NCBI GenBank assembly: GCA_937872715.1
Contig: CALMTJ010000051.1
Span: 1-6,355 of the forward strand
DNA length: 6,355 bases
Direction of reading: 5' to 3'
DNA from: an uncultured Methylobacteriaceae bacterium
GTDB taxonomy: Bacteria > Pseudomonadota > Alphaproteobacteria > Rhizobiales > Beijerinckiaceae
Shown here: one piece after another, positions 1 through 6,355 of the stretch
Position numbering within the stretch: position 1 is the stretch's first letter
Layout: each line of letters opens with the position of its first letter
Made by a program: the position numbers and the translations under genes
The notes under the pieces: model-generated
Seen by the model: only the letters and a program-made list of their open reading frames with translations
Told to the model about the DNA's origin: nothing
Database searches by the model: none

Positions 1-298
1 TTGCAAGTCCGGCGCGGACAGGGCGGGGCTCTTCGCCGCGCTGTTCCTGCTGATCCGCGAGGGCGCGAGCGCGGCGGAGGCCATGCGGCAGCTTTCCGCG
101 CGGTTCGGCCATGTGAGCCGGTCGCGCACCGGCATCCTCGACGCCTTTCTCACCGCCTATGCGCGGGACGGCGAGGCGGCGGGGCTCGGCTTCATCCGGT
201 GGGTGGAGACGCGCTACGATCCGGACGCGGTCGCGCGAAGCTTCCGGCCGCGCTTCTGGTCGGCCCTCCTCGGCGACCGCGTCATGCGCCGGGAATGA
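1..298 (+). CDS. Dual-specificity/tyrosine-type protein phosphatase, C-terminal fragment (5' end outside window)
   Basis: The first whole codon starts at base 2 and the frame runs 98 residues to the TGA at 296-298. It opens with CKSGADRAG, which fits the C-x5-R phosphate-binding loop of the Cys-based phosphatases (Cys at fragment residue 1, Arg at residue 7); the His that usually precedes the Cys would lie just before the window. The rest is the helical C-terminal part, with 'RFGHVSRSRTGILDAFL' and 'FIRWVETRYDP', resembling the small alphaproteobacterial DSP-like phosphatases. Family knowledge: such enzymes hydrolyse phosphate esters through a cysteinyl-phosphate intermediate. The substrate cannot be told from this fragment, and the N-terminal half with the general-acid Asp is not visible. 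A Met codon at 83 lies inside the conserved region and is not the start. Its 3' end overlaps the end of the opposing ABC transporter gene by 17 bases. Confidence 0.8.
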   Translation, partial: CKSGADRAGLFAALFLLIREGASAAEAMRQLSARFGHVSRSRTGILDAFLTAYARDGEAAGLGFIRWVETRYDPDAVARSFRPRFWSALLGDRVMRRE

Positions 299-2183
299 GG
301 CGGGGCGCGGCGGGAAAGGCCGCGGGAGGAGCTTCGTCGAGGAGCCCGGCCTGCATGCCCTGCAGCCGCGCGTAGAGGCCGCCGCCGCTGCCCAGCGCCC
401 CATGCGTCCCGGTCTCGACGATCCGGCCGCCATCCATGACCACGATCAGGTCCGCGTCCCGGATGGTCGAGAGCCGGTGGGCGATGACGAGCGTCGTCCG
501 CCGGTGCATCAGCACCTTCAGCGCCCCTTGGACGCGCCCTTCGGATTCGGCATCGAGCGCGCTCGTCGCCTCGTCGAGGAGCAGGATGGGGGCGTTCTTC
601 AGGAAGGCGCGGGCCAGCGAGACGCGCTGGCGCTCGCCGCCGGACAGGCCGGCGCCGCCCGGCCCGACCCGGGTCTCGTAACCGTCCGGCAGGGCGAGGA
701 TGAAATCGTGGGCGGCCGCGGCCTTGGCGGCCAGCACGATCTCCTCGTCGGACGCGCCTGCGCGCCCAAACCCGATATTGGCCGCCACGGTATCGTCGAA
801 CAGCATGACGTCCTGGCTGACGACCGCGATCGCGGCCCGAAGGCTGCCCAGCGAAACGTCGCGGATGTCCTGCCCGTCGACCAGCACGCGGCCGGCCGTC
901 GCGTCGAAGAGGCGGGGGACGAGGGACAGGAGGGTCGACTTGCCCGACCCCGACCGGCCGACGAGCGCGGTCGTCTGCCCGGCCGGCACGACGAGGTCGA
1001 TGCCGTGCACGGCCGGCGCGTCCTCGCGGTAGCTGAAGCACGCGCCCTCGAACCGGATCTCGCCGCGTCCGAGCCGCAGGGGTCGGGCGCCCGGCGCGTC
1101 GCGGATCTCGGGACGCTCGTCCAGCACCGCGAAGTAGCGCTTCAGCGATGCCGCCGCCTCCTGGAGGATGGCGTTGAGGTTGCCGAGCGCCCGGACGGGC
1201 TGCGCCGCCATCATCAGGGCCGTGATGAAGCCCGCGAAATCGCCCACCGTCGAGCGCCCGTCGAGGATGCGCCAGCCGATCAGGGCCAGGACGGCCGCGA
1301 CCGCGGTGCCGCCGCCGACCTCGAGGAGCGGATCGAGCCGGGCGCGGGCATTGGCCGATTTCATCTTCAGCCGGCGGATCTCGTCGAAGGACGCGCGGGT
1401 CCTGGCCTTGAGGTAGGTCTCGAGCCCGAAAGTCTTGGCGACCCGCGCCCCGCCCAGGCTCTCGGAGACGAGCCCGGCCATCTGGCCCGTCTGCTCCTGG
1501 CTTCGGGTCGCGTTGCGTCGGAGCTTGCGGCCGATGCGGGCGACCGGCTGCGCGAAAAAGGGCGCCGCGACGGCCGCCGCGAGCGTCATGAGGGGATCGA
1601 TCATGATCATCGCGACGACGAGCGCCGTCACGGTCGCGATTTCGCGCAGCAGCACCGTCGACAGTCGCGTGAGCGCCTCCCGGATATAGGTGAAATCGGT
1701 CGTGAAGCGTTGCGTGAGCGAGGCCGGGCTCTCGCGTCCGAGCTGGGCCAGGTCCGCGTCGATGAGATGGCCGTAGAGCGCGCTCTGCATGTCGGCCTCG
1801 ACCCGGGTGACCACCCGGTTCGTGACGACCGTCATGGCGTAGAGGGCGAAACCCTTCACGGCCGTGACCATGATCACGAAGACGGGGGCCAGCGCGATCG
1901 CGTCGGGGCGGGACAGGACGAAGCGGCGCACGATCAGGTTGATCTTGATCGGCGCGCCGGAGCCGGACCGGTTGGTGAAGGCCTCGAACGCGGCCTTGAT
2001 CAGGACCGGGTAGAGCCCGGTCGAGCAGGCCACCACCACGATCAACGCCATGATCAGCGCCAGCGAGCCCCGGTGCGGACGGAGCCACTCGCCCCATAGC
2101 CGCCGCACGAGCGGCAGCGTATCCCCCGAAAGCCAGCCGTTCTCGGCGAGCGGGTCGCGGTGTCGGGACCGGAGGAAGCGCAC
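282..2183 (-). CDS. ABC exporter half-transporter, fused permease and ATPase (MsbA/ABCB type)
   Basis: The reading gives about 633 residues from a GTG at 2183 to the TGA at 284-282. Membrane-like segments fall at roughly 41-63, 95-121, two in 179-210, 289-307 and 312-330, matching the six-helix exporter fold. The ATPase half has A-loop Tyr385, Walker A GRSGSGKST (409-417), Q-loop Gln457 in VVSQDVMLFDD, signature LSGGERQR (513-520), Walker B ILLLDE (533-538, catalytic Glu538), D-loop SALD and switch His569. All catalytic elements are intact, so it should work as a homodimer in the inner membrane, coupling ATP hydrolysis to export of a lipid or hydrophobic compound. Lipid A-core export (MsbA) is the best-known role of the class, but the sequence does not settle the substrate. 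No ATG lies upstream of helix 1; GTG 2183 is chosen because it keeps DPLAENGWLSGDTLPLVRRLW, which looks genuinely coding. GTG 2108 (608 residues) is the alternative. Neither has a good Shine-Dalgarno. The frame stays open far upstream, across dcd, only because of GC content. Confidence 0.93.
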   Translation of the reverse strand: MRFLRSRHRDPLAENGWLSGDTLPLVRRLWGEWLRPHRGSLALIMALIVVVACSTGLYPVLIKAAFEAFTNRSGSGAPIKINLIVRRFVLSRPDAIALAPVFVIMVTAVKGFALYAMTVVTNRVVTRVEADMQSALYGHLIDADLAQLGRESPASLTQRFTTDFTYIREALTRLSTVLLREIATVTALVVAMIMIDPLMTLAAAVAAPFFAQPVARIGRKLRRNATRSQEQTGQMAGLVSESLGGARVAKTFGLETYLKARTRASFDEIRRLKMKSANARARLDPLLEVGGGTAVAAVLALIGWRILDGRSTVGDFAGFITALMMAAQPVRALGNLNAILQEAAASLKRYFAVLDERPEIRDAPGARPLRLGRGEIRFEGACFSYREDAPAVHGIDLVVPAGQTTALVGRSGSGKSTLLSLVPRLFDATAGRVLVDGQDIRDVSLGSLRAAIAVVSQDVMLFDDTVAANIGFGRAGASDEEIVLAAKAAAAHDFILALPDGYETRVGPGGAGLSGGERQRVSLARAFLKNAPILLLDEATSALDAESEGRVQGALKVLMHRRTTLVIAHRLSTIRDADLIVVMDGGRIVETGTHGALGSGGGLYARLQGMQAGLLDEAPPAAFPAAPRLIPGA

Positions 2184-2363
2184 CGGGCAGGAGTACCGCC
2201 GGCCGCAGGCGCGGGCAATCGGGCCTCGCCCGCGCGGGATGTCGCTCGGGCGACGGCGCGGGACGTGCCGCCCACAGCTTGATGCGGTTATCAACAGCCC
2301 CGATCGTGGCCGGGGCGGCCCGCGCGTGCGAGGTCGGCGGGAGAGCGGAGAAGCGGCGCCACC
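2184..2363. other. Divergent intergenic spacer between the ABC transporter and dcd
   Basis: These 180 bases separate the outward-facing starts of the ABC transporter (minus) and dcd (plus), so promoters for both should lie here. I see no convincing -35/-10 pair on either strand. The only AT-richer patch is around 2277-2296 and contains the inverted repeat listed separately. The rest is GC-rich with no gene-like reading frame of its own. Confidence 0.6.
2279..2294. promoter_or_regulatory. Inverted repeat TTGAT-N6-ATCAA, possible operator or promoter element
   Basis: TTGAT at 2279-2283 and its exact complement ATCAA at 2290-2294 are separated by six bases, giving a 16-base dyad in the middle of the divergent spacer. 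It is the one AT-rich spot in a very GC-rich stretch. TTGATG could serve as a -35 for dcd and TTGATA on the other strand as a -35 for the transporter, but no matching -10 is seen on either side. The overlapping 2288-2296 TTATCAACA is one base off a DnaA box, which I regard as chance. A five-base arm may also arise by chance. Confidence 0.25.
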
Positions 2364-3533
2364 ATGACGGACACGAACGGGCTCCTGTTCCCGCCCGAGG
2401 CCGGCAACGTCGTTCCGGCGAGAGGAACGGGCGTGATGCCTTCCGGGATGCTGCAGAACCTGGTGCGGAGCCGGGCCGTCAGCAGCGTTCTCGACATCGA
2501 ACCGGACCAGATCCAGCCCGCGAGCCTGGATCTCAGGCTCGGGAAGCAGGCCTACCGGGTCCGCGCCAGCTTCCTGCCCGGCCAGGGCAGAACCGTGATG
2601 GACAGGGTCGCACAGCTCGACGGCCTCCCGGCCATCGACCTCACCGGAGGCGCCGTCTTCGAGAAGAAGGCGGTGTACGTCGTCGAGCTTATGGAGGCGC
2701 TCCACCTCGATGCCGAGACGTACGGCGCGGCCAACCCCAAGAGCTCGACGGGGCGCCTGGACATCCTCACGCGCCTGATCACCGACGACGCCACGGAGTT
2801 CGACCGGGTCGAGCCCGGATACAAGGGGAAGCTCTACCTCGAGGTCGCGCCGCTTTCCTTCCCGATCGTCGTCCGGCCGGGCGTCCGGCTGAGCCAGCTG
2901 CGCCTGCACAGGGGCCTCGGGGAGCTGCCGCAGAAGACGGTGGCGAAATACTACAAGGAGGGCCAGCTCATCGGCGGCGTGGAGCCCCTCCTGCCGCTGC
3001 GGGGCGGGCTGCTGGTCCCGGTCACGGTGGACCTGAAGGGCGACGGCCCGGGTTCCGTGGTGGCGTACCGGGCAAGGTCGGCCTCCAACAAGATCGATGT
3101 GGGCCGCACGGACTTCTACGATCCGGACCAGTTCTGGGATCCGATACACGCATCCGACGGGCGGCTCAGCCTGGAGGAGGATGCGTTCTACATCCTCTCC
3201 TCGCGAGAGGACGTCGGAGTGCCGCCGCAGATGGCGGCGGAGATGGTGCCCTACGACAGCCGCTCGGGCGAGTTCCGCGTCCATTACGCCGGGTTCTTCG
3301 ACCCTGGCTTCGGCTGGGCCGACGGCAGGGCCCAGGGCAGCAAGGCCGTGCTGGAGGTCCGCTCCTACGGGGTGCCGTTCACCCTGGAGCACGGCCAGAC
3401 GGTGGGCTGGCTCCGCTACACGCAGGTGGCGAGCGGGTTCGCGACGGCGCTGTACGGCGTCGGGGTCGAGTCGAACTACCAGGGGCAGGGGCTGCGGCTC
3501 GCCAAGCATTTCAAGAGGTGGCCGGGGCAGTGA
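2364..3533 (+). CDS. dcd: dCTP deaminase, long tandem-domain alphaproteobacterial form
   Basis: The 389-residue product deaminates dCTP to dUTP and ammonia, feeding dUTPase and thymidylate synthesis in the cytoplasm. The first half carries the family core: DQIQPASLDLRLG (48-60), ANPKSSTGRLDILTRL (123-138) aligned to the R-S-S-x-x-R nucleotide-binding motif of E. coli Dcd (here Lys126, Ser127, Ser128, Arg131), and EPGYKGKLYLEV (150-161), where Glu160 matches the catalytic Glu138. At about twice the E. coli length (193), it matches the long DCD family of alphaproteobacteria. The second half echoes the same beta-rich pattern (DPGFG 313-317, LEV 330-332, EHGQTVGWLRY 342-352) but lacks a clear catalytic motif, suggesting an ancient duplication. 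ATG 2364 has a distant GGAG (2347-2350). ATG 2436 has a better-spaced GAGGA and would give 365 residues; 2364 is kept because the N-terminal LFPPEAGNVVP looks like part of the family. Possible co-transcription with metC, 82 bases downstream. Confidence 0.92.
   Translation: MTDTNGLLFPPEAGNVVPARGTGVMPSGMLQNLVRSRAVSSVLDIEPDQIQPASLDLRLGKQAYRVRASFLPGQGRTVMDRVAQLDGLPAIDLTGGAVFEKKAVYVVELMEALHLDAETYGAANPKSSTGRLDILTRLITDDATEFDRVEPGYKGKLYLEVAPLSFPIVVRPGVRLSQLRLHRGLGELPQKTVAKYYKEGQLIGGVEPLLPLRGGLLVPVTVDLKGDGPGSVVAYRARSASNKIDVGRTDFYDPDQFWDPIHASDGRLSLEEDAFYILSSREDVGVPPQMAAEMVPYDSRSGEFRVHYAGFFDPGFGWADGRAQGSKAVLEVRSYGVPFTLEHGQTVGWLRYTQVASGFATALYGVGVESNYQGQGLRLAKHFKRWPGQ
2421..2426 (+). promoter_or_regulatory. 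Candidate ribosome binding site for an internal dcd start
   Basis: AGAGGA ends nine bases before the in-frame ATG at 2436 (Met25 of the long reading). It is a better Shine-Dalgarno than the one before ATG 2364, so the shorter 365-residue form may be the real or a second product. The catalytic domain is complete in either form. Confidence 0.3.
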
Positions 3534-3615
3534 TCCTGCGCTGGTCCACGGGACGGGCAGCGGCTTGACTCGGCGCAGGGCGGGCGGCTGAAAGAACCGC
3601 CTCCCGGACCCGTCC

Positions 3616-4803
3616 ATGTCCCGACACACGCCTCCCGATCTCGGCCGCTTCGGCGAGCGCACGCGCCTCGTCCATCTCGGCCGCGATCCCTCCGAGCAGC
3701 ACGGCTTCGTCAACACGCCGATCTATCGCGGCTCGACGGTGCTCTACCCGGACACGGAGACGTTCAACGCCCGCAGGGCCCGCTACACCTACGGCACCCA
3801 AGGCACGCCGACCCGGGAAAGCCTGGAGAAGGCCTGGTCCGGCGTGGCGGGAGCGGCCGACACCGTGCTGTCCCCGTCCGGCCTCGCGGCCGTCACGGTC
3901 GCCCTGCTGACCGCCTGCGAGGCGGGGTCCCACCTGCTCGTGCCGGATTCCGTGTACCGGCCGACCCGTATCTTCTGCGACGGCTTCCTGACGCGGTTCG
4001 GCGTCGAGACGACCTACTACGATCCCCTGATCGGGGCCGGCATCCGGGACCTGTTCCGGCCGAACACCAGGGCCGTGTTCACGGAAGCGCCGGGTTCGCA
4101 GACCTTCGAGATGCAGGACATCCCGGCCATCGCGGCGGCGGCGCATGCCTGGGACGCCTGCGTGCTGATGGACAACACCTGGGCGACCCCGCTCTTCTTC
4201 CCGCCGCACGAACGCGGCGTCGACATCGCGATCGAGGCCGGCACCAAGTACCTGTCCGGCGGCTCCGACCTCCTGCTCGGCCTGACCTCGGCGAACGAGG
4301 CCTGGGCGAAGCGGCTCCGGGAGACCTATTCCCAGCTGTCCATCCTGGCCGGTCCGGAGGATTGCTTCCTCGGGCTGCGCGGTCTGCGAACGCTCGCGCT
4401 TCGGCTGCGCGAGCACGAGCGGCAGGCGCTCGACATGGCCCGCTGGTTCGCCGGGCGCCCGGAGGTCGAGCGGGTGCTGCATCCGGGATTGCCGGACGAT
4501 CCCGGCCACGCGATCTGGTCGCGCGACTTCACGGGCTCGTCCGGCCTGTTCTCCGTAATCCTGAAGCCGGCGAGCCCGGCCGCGCTCGCCGCCATGGTCG
4601 ACGGGCTCGAGCTGTTCGGCCTCGGCGCCTCCTGGGGAGGCTTCGAGAGCCTCGTCCTGCCCTTCGATCCGAGAGGGTACCGGACGGTCACCCGCTGGCA
4701 GGCGGAAGGCCCGGGGCTCCGCTTCCATATCGGCCTCGAAGACCTGGACGACCTGAAGCGCGACCTCGACGCGGGCTTCGCGCGGCTGAGAGCGACGCCG
4801 TAG
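3616..4803 (+). CDS. metC: Cystathionine beta-lyase (PLP-dependent, MetC type)
   Basis: The 395-residue product, the same length as E. coli MetC, cleaves cystathionine to homocysteine, pyruvate and ammonia in the methionine pathway. PLP-binding Lys211 lies in GTKYLSGGSDLLLG, the cofactor-stacking Tyr is Tyr114, Asp186 sits in MDNTWA, and the C-terminus has FTGSSGLFS, SWGGFESL (Trp340) and RFHIGLEDLDDLKRDLDAGFARL with substrate-carboxylate Arg369. SWGG with Trp favours beta-lyase over cystathionine gamma-synthase or O-succinylhomoserine sulfhydrylase, which have other residues there. One difference from E. coli: YGRRGT there (Tyr56, Arg58) reads YGTQGT here, so the phosphate-contacting Arg58 position is Thr61. 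The start is fixed: a stop lies in frame at 3589-3591 and ATG 3616 is the only usual start before the conserved region. No Shine-Dalgarno is seen ahead of it, so translation may be weak, coupled or unusual. It follows dcd by 82 bases with no convincing terminator. Confidence 0.95.
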   Translation: MSRHTPPDLGRFGERTRLVHLGRDPSEQHGFVNTPIYRGSTVLYPDTETFNARRARYTYGTQGTPTRESLEKAWSGVAGAADTVLSPSGLAAVTVALLTACEAGSHLLVPDSVYRPTRIFCDGFLTRFGVETTYYDPLIGAGIRDLFRPNTRAVFTEAPGSQTFEMQDIPAIAAAAHAWDACVLMDNTWATPLFFPPHERGVDIAIEAGTKYLSGGSDLLLGLTSANEAWAKRLRETYSQLSILAGPEDCFLGLRGLRTLALRLREHERQALDMARWFAGRPEVERVLHPGLPDDPGHAIWSRDFTGSSGLFSVILKPASPAALAAMVDGLELFGLGASWGGFESLVLPFDPRGYRTVTRWQAEGPGLRFHIGLEDLDDLKRDLDAGFARLRATP

Positions 4804-4837
4804 AGCTTCCGTCGCACCTGCTGAAGGTCGATCAATC

Positions 4838-4949
4838 CGTCATGGCCGGGCTCGGCCCGGCCACCCACGACAAACGCGGCTGCGAGCAAGCCCGTCGACG
4901 TCACGGCCCCGGACGGACGTGGATGGCCGGGCCGAGCCCGGCCAGGACG
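4838..4949. repeat. Paired inverted palindromic repeat (REP/BIME-like intergenic element)
   Basis: Two 32-base arms, 4838-4869 and 4918-4949, are reverse complements with two mismatches (30 of 32) and are separated by 48 bases. Each arm contains its own perfect hairpin: stem TGGCCGGGC / GCCCGGCCA, nine pairs, with loop TCG in the left arm (4843-4863) and CGA in the right (4924-4944). A perfect CGTCGACG palindrome (4893-4900) lies near the centre. The element could thus fold as two hairpins or one long cruciform or stem-loop. From memory, elements of this type are abundant between genes in Rhizobiales genomes and are often mis-annotated as short proteins with MAGLGPATHD-like sequence, as the readings here show (MAGLGPATHD, MAGPSPARTHR). 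They resemble REP/BIME elements and may be moved by a transposase elsewhere. In the RNA the hairpins could protect or end the metC transcript, but there is no T-run after them. Confidence 0.85.
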
Positions 4950-5056
4950 CATCGTGCCGGTCGGCACCGCCTCACCGCCAGGATTGTAGGGTCAAGCCGC
5001 ACCGCGATCCCGCTGCATCCTGGCGAGCCATGGCGTAAGAGGATGGGAACGATCGC

Positions 5057-5062
5057 AGGAGA
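5057..5062 (+). promoter_or_regulatory. Shine-Dalgarno site of lldD
   Basis: AGGAGA sits seven bases before ATG 5070, an ideal spacing, and fixes that start in preference to the in-frame ATG at 5043 (nine codons upstream) or later Met codons at residues 8 and 17. Confidence 0.75.
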
Positions 5063-5069
5063 CGCCCGC

Positions 5070-6323
5070 ATGTCCGTTCACGCCACCCGCATGCCGTCGT
5101 CGCGGCCGCCGTCCGGGATGTCGCGCTTCTTCGCGGCGAAACCCGCGACCTGCATCGAGGACCTGCGGGTGCTGGCCGAGAAGCGCGTGCCGCGGATGTT
5201 CTACGATTACGCGGATTCGGGCTCCTACACGGAAGGCACCTACAGGGCGAACACCGCCGATTTCGCCGCGGTGAAGCTCCGCCAGCGCGTAGCCGTCGAT
5301 ATGAGGAACCGCACGCTCGCCTCGACCATGGTCGGGCAGCCGGTCTCCATGCCGGTCGCGCTGGCGCCGACGGGCCTCACGGGCATGCAGCATGCCGATG
5401 GCGAGATCCTGGCGGCGCGCGCCGCCGCGGCCGCCGGCGTGCCGTTCACCCTGTCCACGATGTCGATCTGCTCGATCGAGGACGTGGCCGAGAACACGGA
5501 CCGGCCGTTCTGGTTTCAGCTCTACGTCATGCGGGACCGCGACTTCATCGGGCGGCTGATCGACCGGGCGAAGGCGGCCGGCTGCTCGGCGCTGGTCCTC
5601 ACGCTCGACCTCCAGATTCTCGGGCAGCGCCACAAGGACATCAAGAACGGCCTCTCGACTCCGCCGAAGCCGACGGTCCGCAACCTCATCAACCTCGCCA
5701 CGAAGCCGCGCTGGTGCATGGGGATGCTCGGCACGAAGCGCCGCACCTTCCGCAACATCGCAGGGCACGCTCAAGGCGTGACGGACCTGTCCTCCCTGTC
5801 CGCCTGGACGGTCGAGCAGTTCGACCCGACGCTGACCTGGGACGACGTGAAATGGGTGCGCGACCGCTGGGGCGGAACGCTGATCCTCAAGGGCATACTC
5901 GACCCGGAGGACATCCCGCCCGCGCTCGCGACCGGCGCCGAGGCGCTGATCGTCTCCAACCATGGCGGCCGGCAGCTCGACGGAGCTCCGTCGTCCATCG
6001 AGGCGCTGCCCGCGATCGTGGACGCGGTCGGCGGCCGCATGGAGGTGCTGTTCGACGGCGGCATCCGGTCCGGCCAGGACGTGCTGAAGGCGCTGGCGCT
6101 CGGCGCGAAGGGCACCTTCATCGGCCGCGCCTTCCTGTACGGGCTCGGCGCCGGCGGCGAGGCCGGGGTAACGGAGGCGCTGACCATCATTCGCAAGGAG
6201 CTCGACGTATCCATGGCGATGTGCGGGCTGCGCGACGTGACGCAGGTCGACGGGCGCATCCTCGCCCGCGCTCCCTATGGCTCGCCCGTGAAGGCGGCGG
6301 GGGCGCCTGACAGCACTCGATGA
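5070..6323 (+). CDS. lldD: FMN-dependent L-lactate / alpha-hydroxy-acid dehydrogenase
   Basis: The 417-residue product belongs to the FMN alpha-hydroxy-acid dehydrogenase family, a TIM barrel that oxidises L-2-hydroxyacids to 2-ketoacids; in this subgroup L-lactate to pyruvate is most likely, with electrons passed to the respiratory chain. All active-site residues known from glycolate oxidase and flavocytochrome b2 are present: Tyr47 (FYDYADSG), Tyr152 (FQLYV), Asp180 (LTLD), Lys274 (LILKG), and His298 and Arg301 in SNHGGRQLDG, the family signature. The FMN phosphate site is DGGIRSGQDV (329-338) and GRAF (352-355). A variable loop of about 190-235, with TKPRWCMGMLG, matches what I recall of rhizobial LldD; in related mandelate dehydrogenase this region anchors the enzyme to the membrane. 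The N-terminus before residue 25 is low-complexity and is not part of the barrel. There is no cytochrome domain. Start chosen by the ribosome binding site. No partner gene (permease, lldR) is visible in the window. Confidence 0.93.
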   Translation: MSVHATRMPSSRPPSGMSRFFAAKPATCIEDLRVLAEKRVPRMFYDYADSGSYTEGTYRANTADFAAVKLRQRVAVDMRNRTLASTMVGQPVSMPVALAPTGLTGMQHADGEILAARAAAAAGVPFTLSTMSICSIEDVAENTDRPFWFQLYVMRDRDFIGRLIDRAKAAGCSALVLTLDLQILGQRHKDIKNGLSTPPKPTVRNLINLATKPRWCMGMLGTKRRTFRNIAGHAQGVTDLSSLSAWTVEQFDPTLTWDDVKWVRDRWGGTLILKGILDPEDIPPALATGAEALIVSNHGGRQLDGAPSSIEALPAIVDAVGGRMEVLFDGGIRSGQDVLKALALGAKGTFIGRAFLYGLGAGGEAGVTEALTIIRKELDVSMAMCGLRDVTQVDGRILARAPYGSPVKAAGAPDSTR

Positions 6324-6355
6324 CGATCGATGCGTCGTGGGCGGGGGGATGGGCC

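Larger units (their letters stand above)
4804..5069. other. metC-lldD intergenic region
   Basis: Of these 266 bases, 4838-4949 are the palindromic repeat. A small perfect dyad GTGCCG-GT-CGGCAC follows at 4954-4967. The stretch 4968-5056 should carry the lldD promoter, but I find no convincing -35/-10 pair. No tRNA, small RNA or gene-like frame is visible; the long frame running through from metC is a shadow made open by GC content. Confidence 0.6.

Noticed and set aside
159..2099. 646-residue plus-strand open frame antisense to the ABC transporter, and the 627-residue minus-strand frame beside it
   Set aside because: Both are low-complexity Arg/Gly/Asp/Ala-rich translations with no domain motifs; the minus frame in register 282-2183 carries every ABC motif. 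They stay open because stop codons are rare in such GC-rich DNA.
2288..2296. TTATCAACA as a DnaA box
   Set aside because: It is a single imperfect match with no second box, AT-rich unwinding region or replication gene nearby.
3565..3606. TTGACT at 3565-3570 as a -35 for metC, and a GGCGG/CCGCC stem (3583-3587 with 3597-3601) as a terminator after dcd
   Set aside because: No -10 is present at the right distance from TTGACT, and the stem has only five pairs, a nine-base loop and no T-run.
2184..3716. Upstream extension of the transporter frame on the minus strand to 3716, giving 1144 residues
   Set aside because: The added part is antisense to dcd and the start of metC, has no recognisable domain, and precedes a complete six-helix exporter.
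3511..4728. 405-residue minus-strand frame antisense to metC
   Set aside because: Its composition is Arg/Glu/Gly-rich with no motif, while the opposing strand encodes a full-length MetC with all active-site residues.
3616..4803. Cystathionine gamma-synthase or O-succinylhomoserine sulfhydrylase instead of MetC
   Set aside because: The SWGGFESL segment with Trp340 and the close match to the E. coli MetC C-terminus favour beta-lyase.
4362..5069. Long upstream extension of the lldD frame, starting inside metC
   Set aside because: It overlaps metC out of frame and runs through the palindromic repeat; the Shine-Dalgarno at 5057-5062 and the family alignment place the start at 5070.

Overview
The window is very GC-rich (roughly 70 percent) with strong G/C bias at third codon positions. 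It looks like a chromosomal stretch of an alphaproteobacterium of the order Hyphomicrobiales (Rhizobiales), quite possibly Methylobacteriaceae. Three things suggest this: the double-length dCTP deaminase typical of alphaproteobacteria, the close resemblance of the lactate dehydrogenase and cystathionine beta-lyase to rhizobial-type proteins, and a palindromic intergenic repeat whose reading frames give 'MAGLGPATHD'-like peptides, a pattern I know from this order. Taxonomy is inference from recalled family features, not from a search.

Layout, left to right. Bases 1-298 (+) hold the C-terminal part of a Cys-based protein phosphatase whose catalytic loop begins with the second base of the window. 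It converges on, and overlaps by 17 bases, a minus-strand gene (282-2183) for a complete MsbA-type ABC exporter half-transporter with membrane and ATPase domains in one chain. A 180-base divergent spacer, holding one AT-rich inverted repeat, separates it from dcd (2364-3533, +), a tandem-domain dCTP deaminase. After 82 bases comes metC (3616-4803, +), cystathionine beta-lyase. A 266-base intergenic region follows, dominated by a pair of near-identical inverted 32-base arms, each itself a perfect hairpin. Last is lldD (5070-6323, +), an FMN-dependent L-lactate / 2-hydroxyacid dehydrogenase with a clear ribosome binding site.

The genes serve separate housekeeping tasks: envelope lipid or drug export, dUTP supply for thymidylate, the last step to homocysteine in methionine synthesis, and respiratory oxidation of lactate. 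dcd and metC could share a transcript, since no terminator is seen between them; lldD is probably its own unit behind the repeat. I do not see a defence system, mobile element, CRISPR array, RNA gene or any new multi-gene system. The most distinctive item is the repeat pair at 4838-4949; the rest of the interest lies in details of known families.
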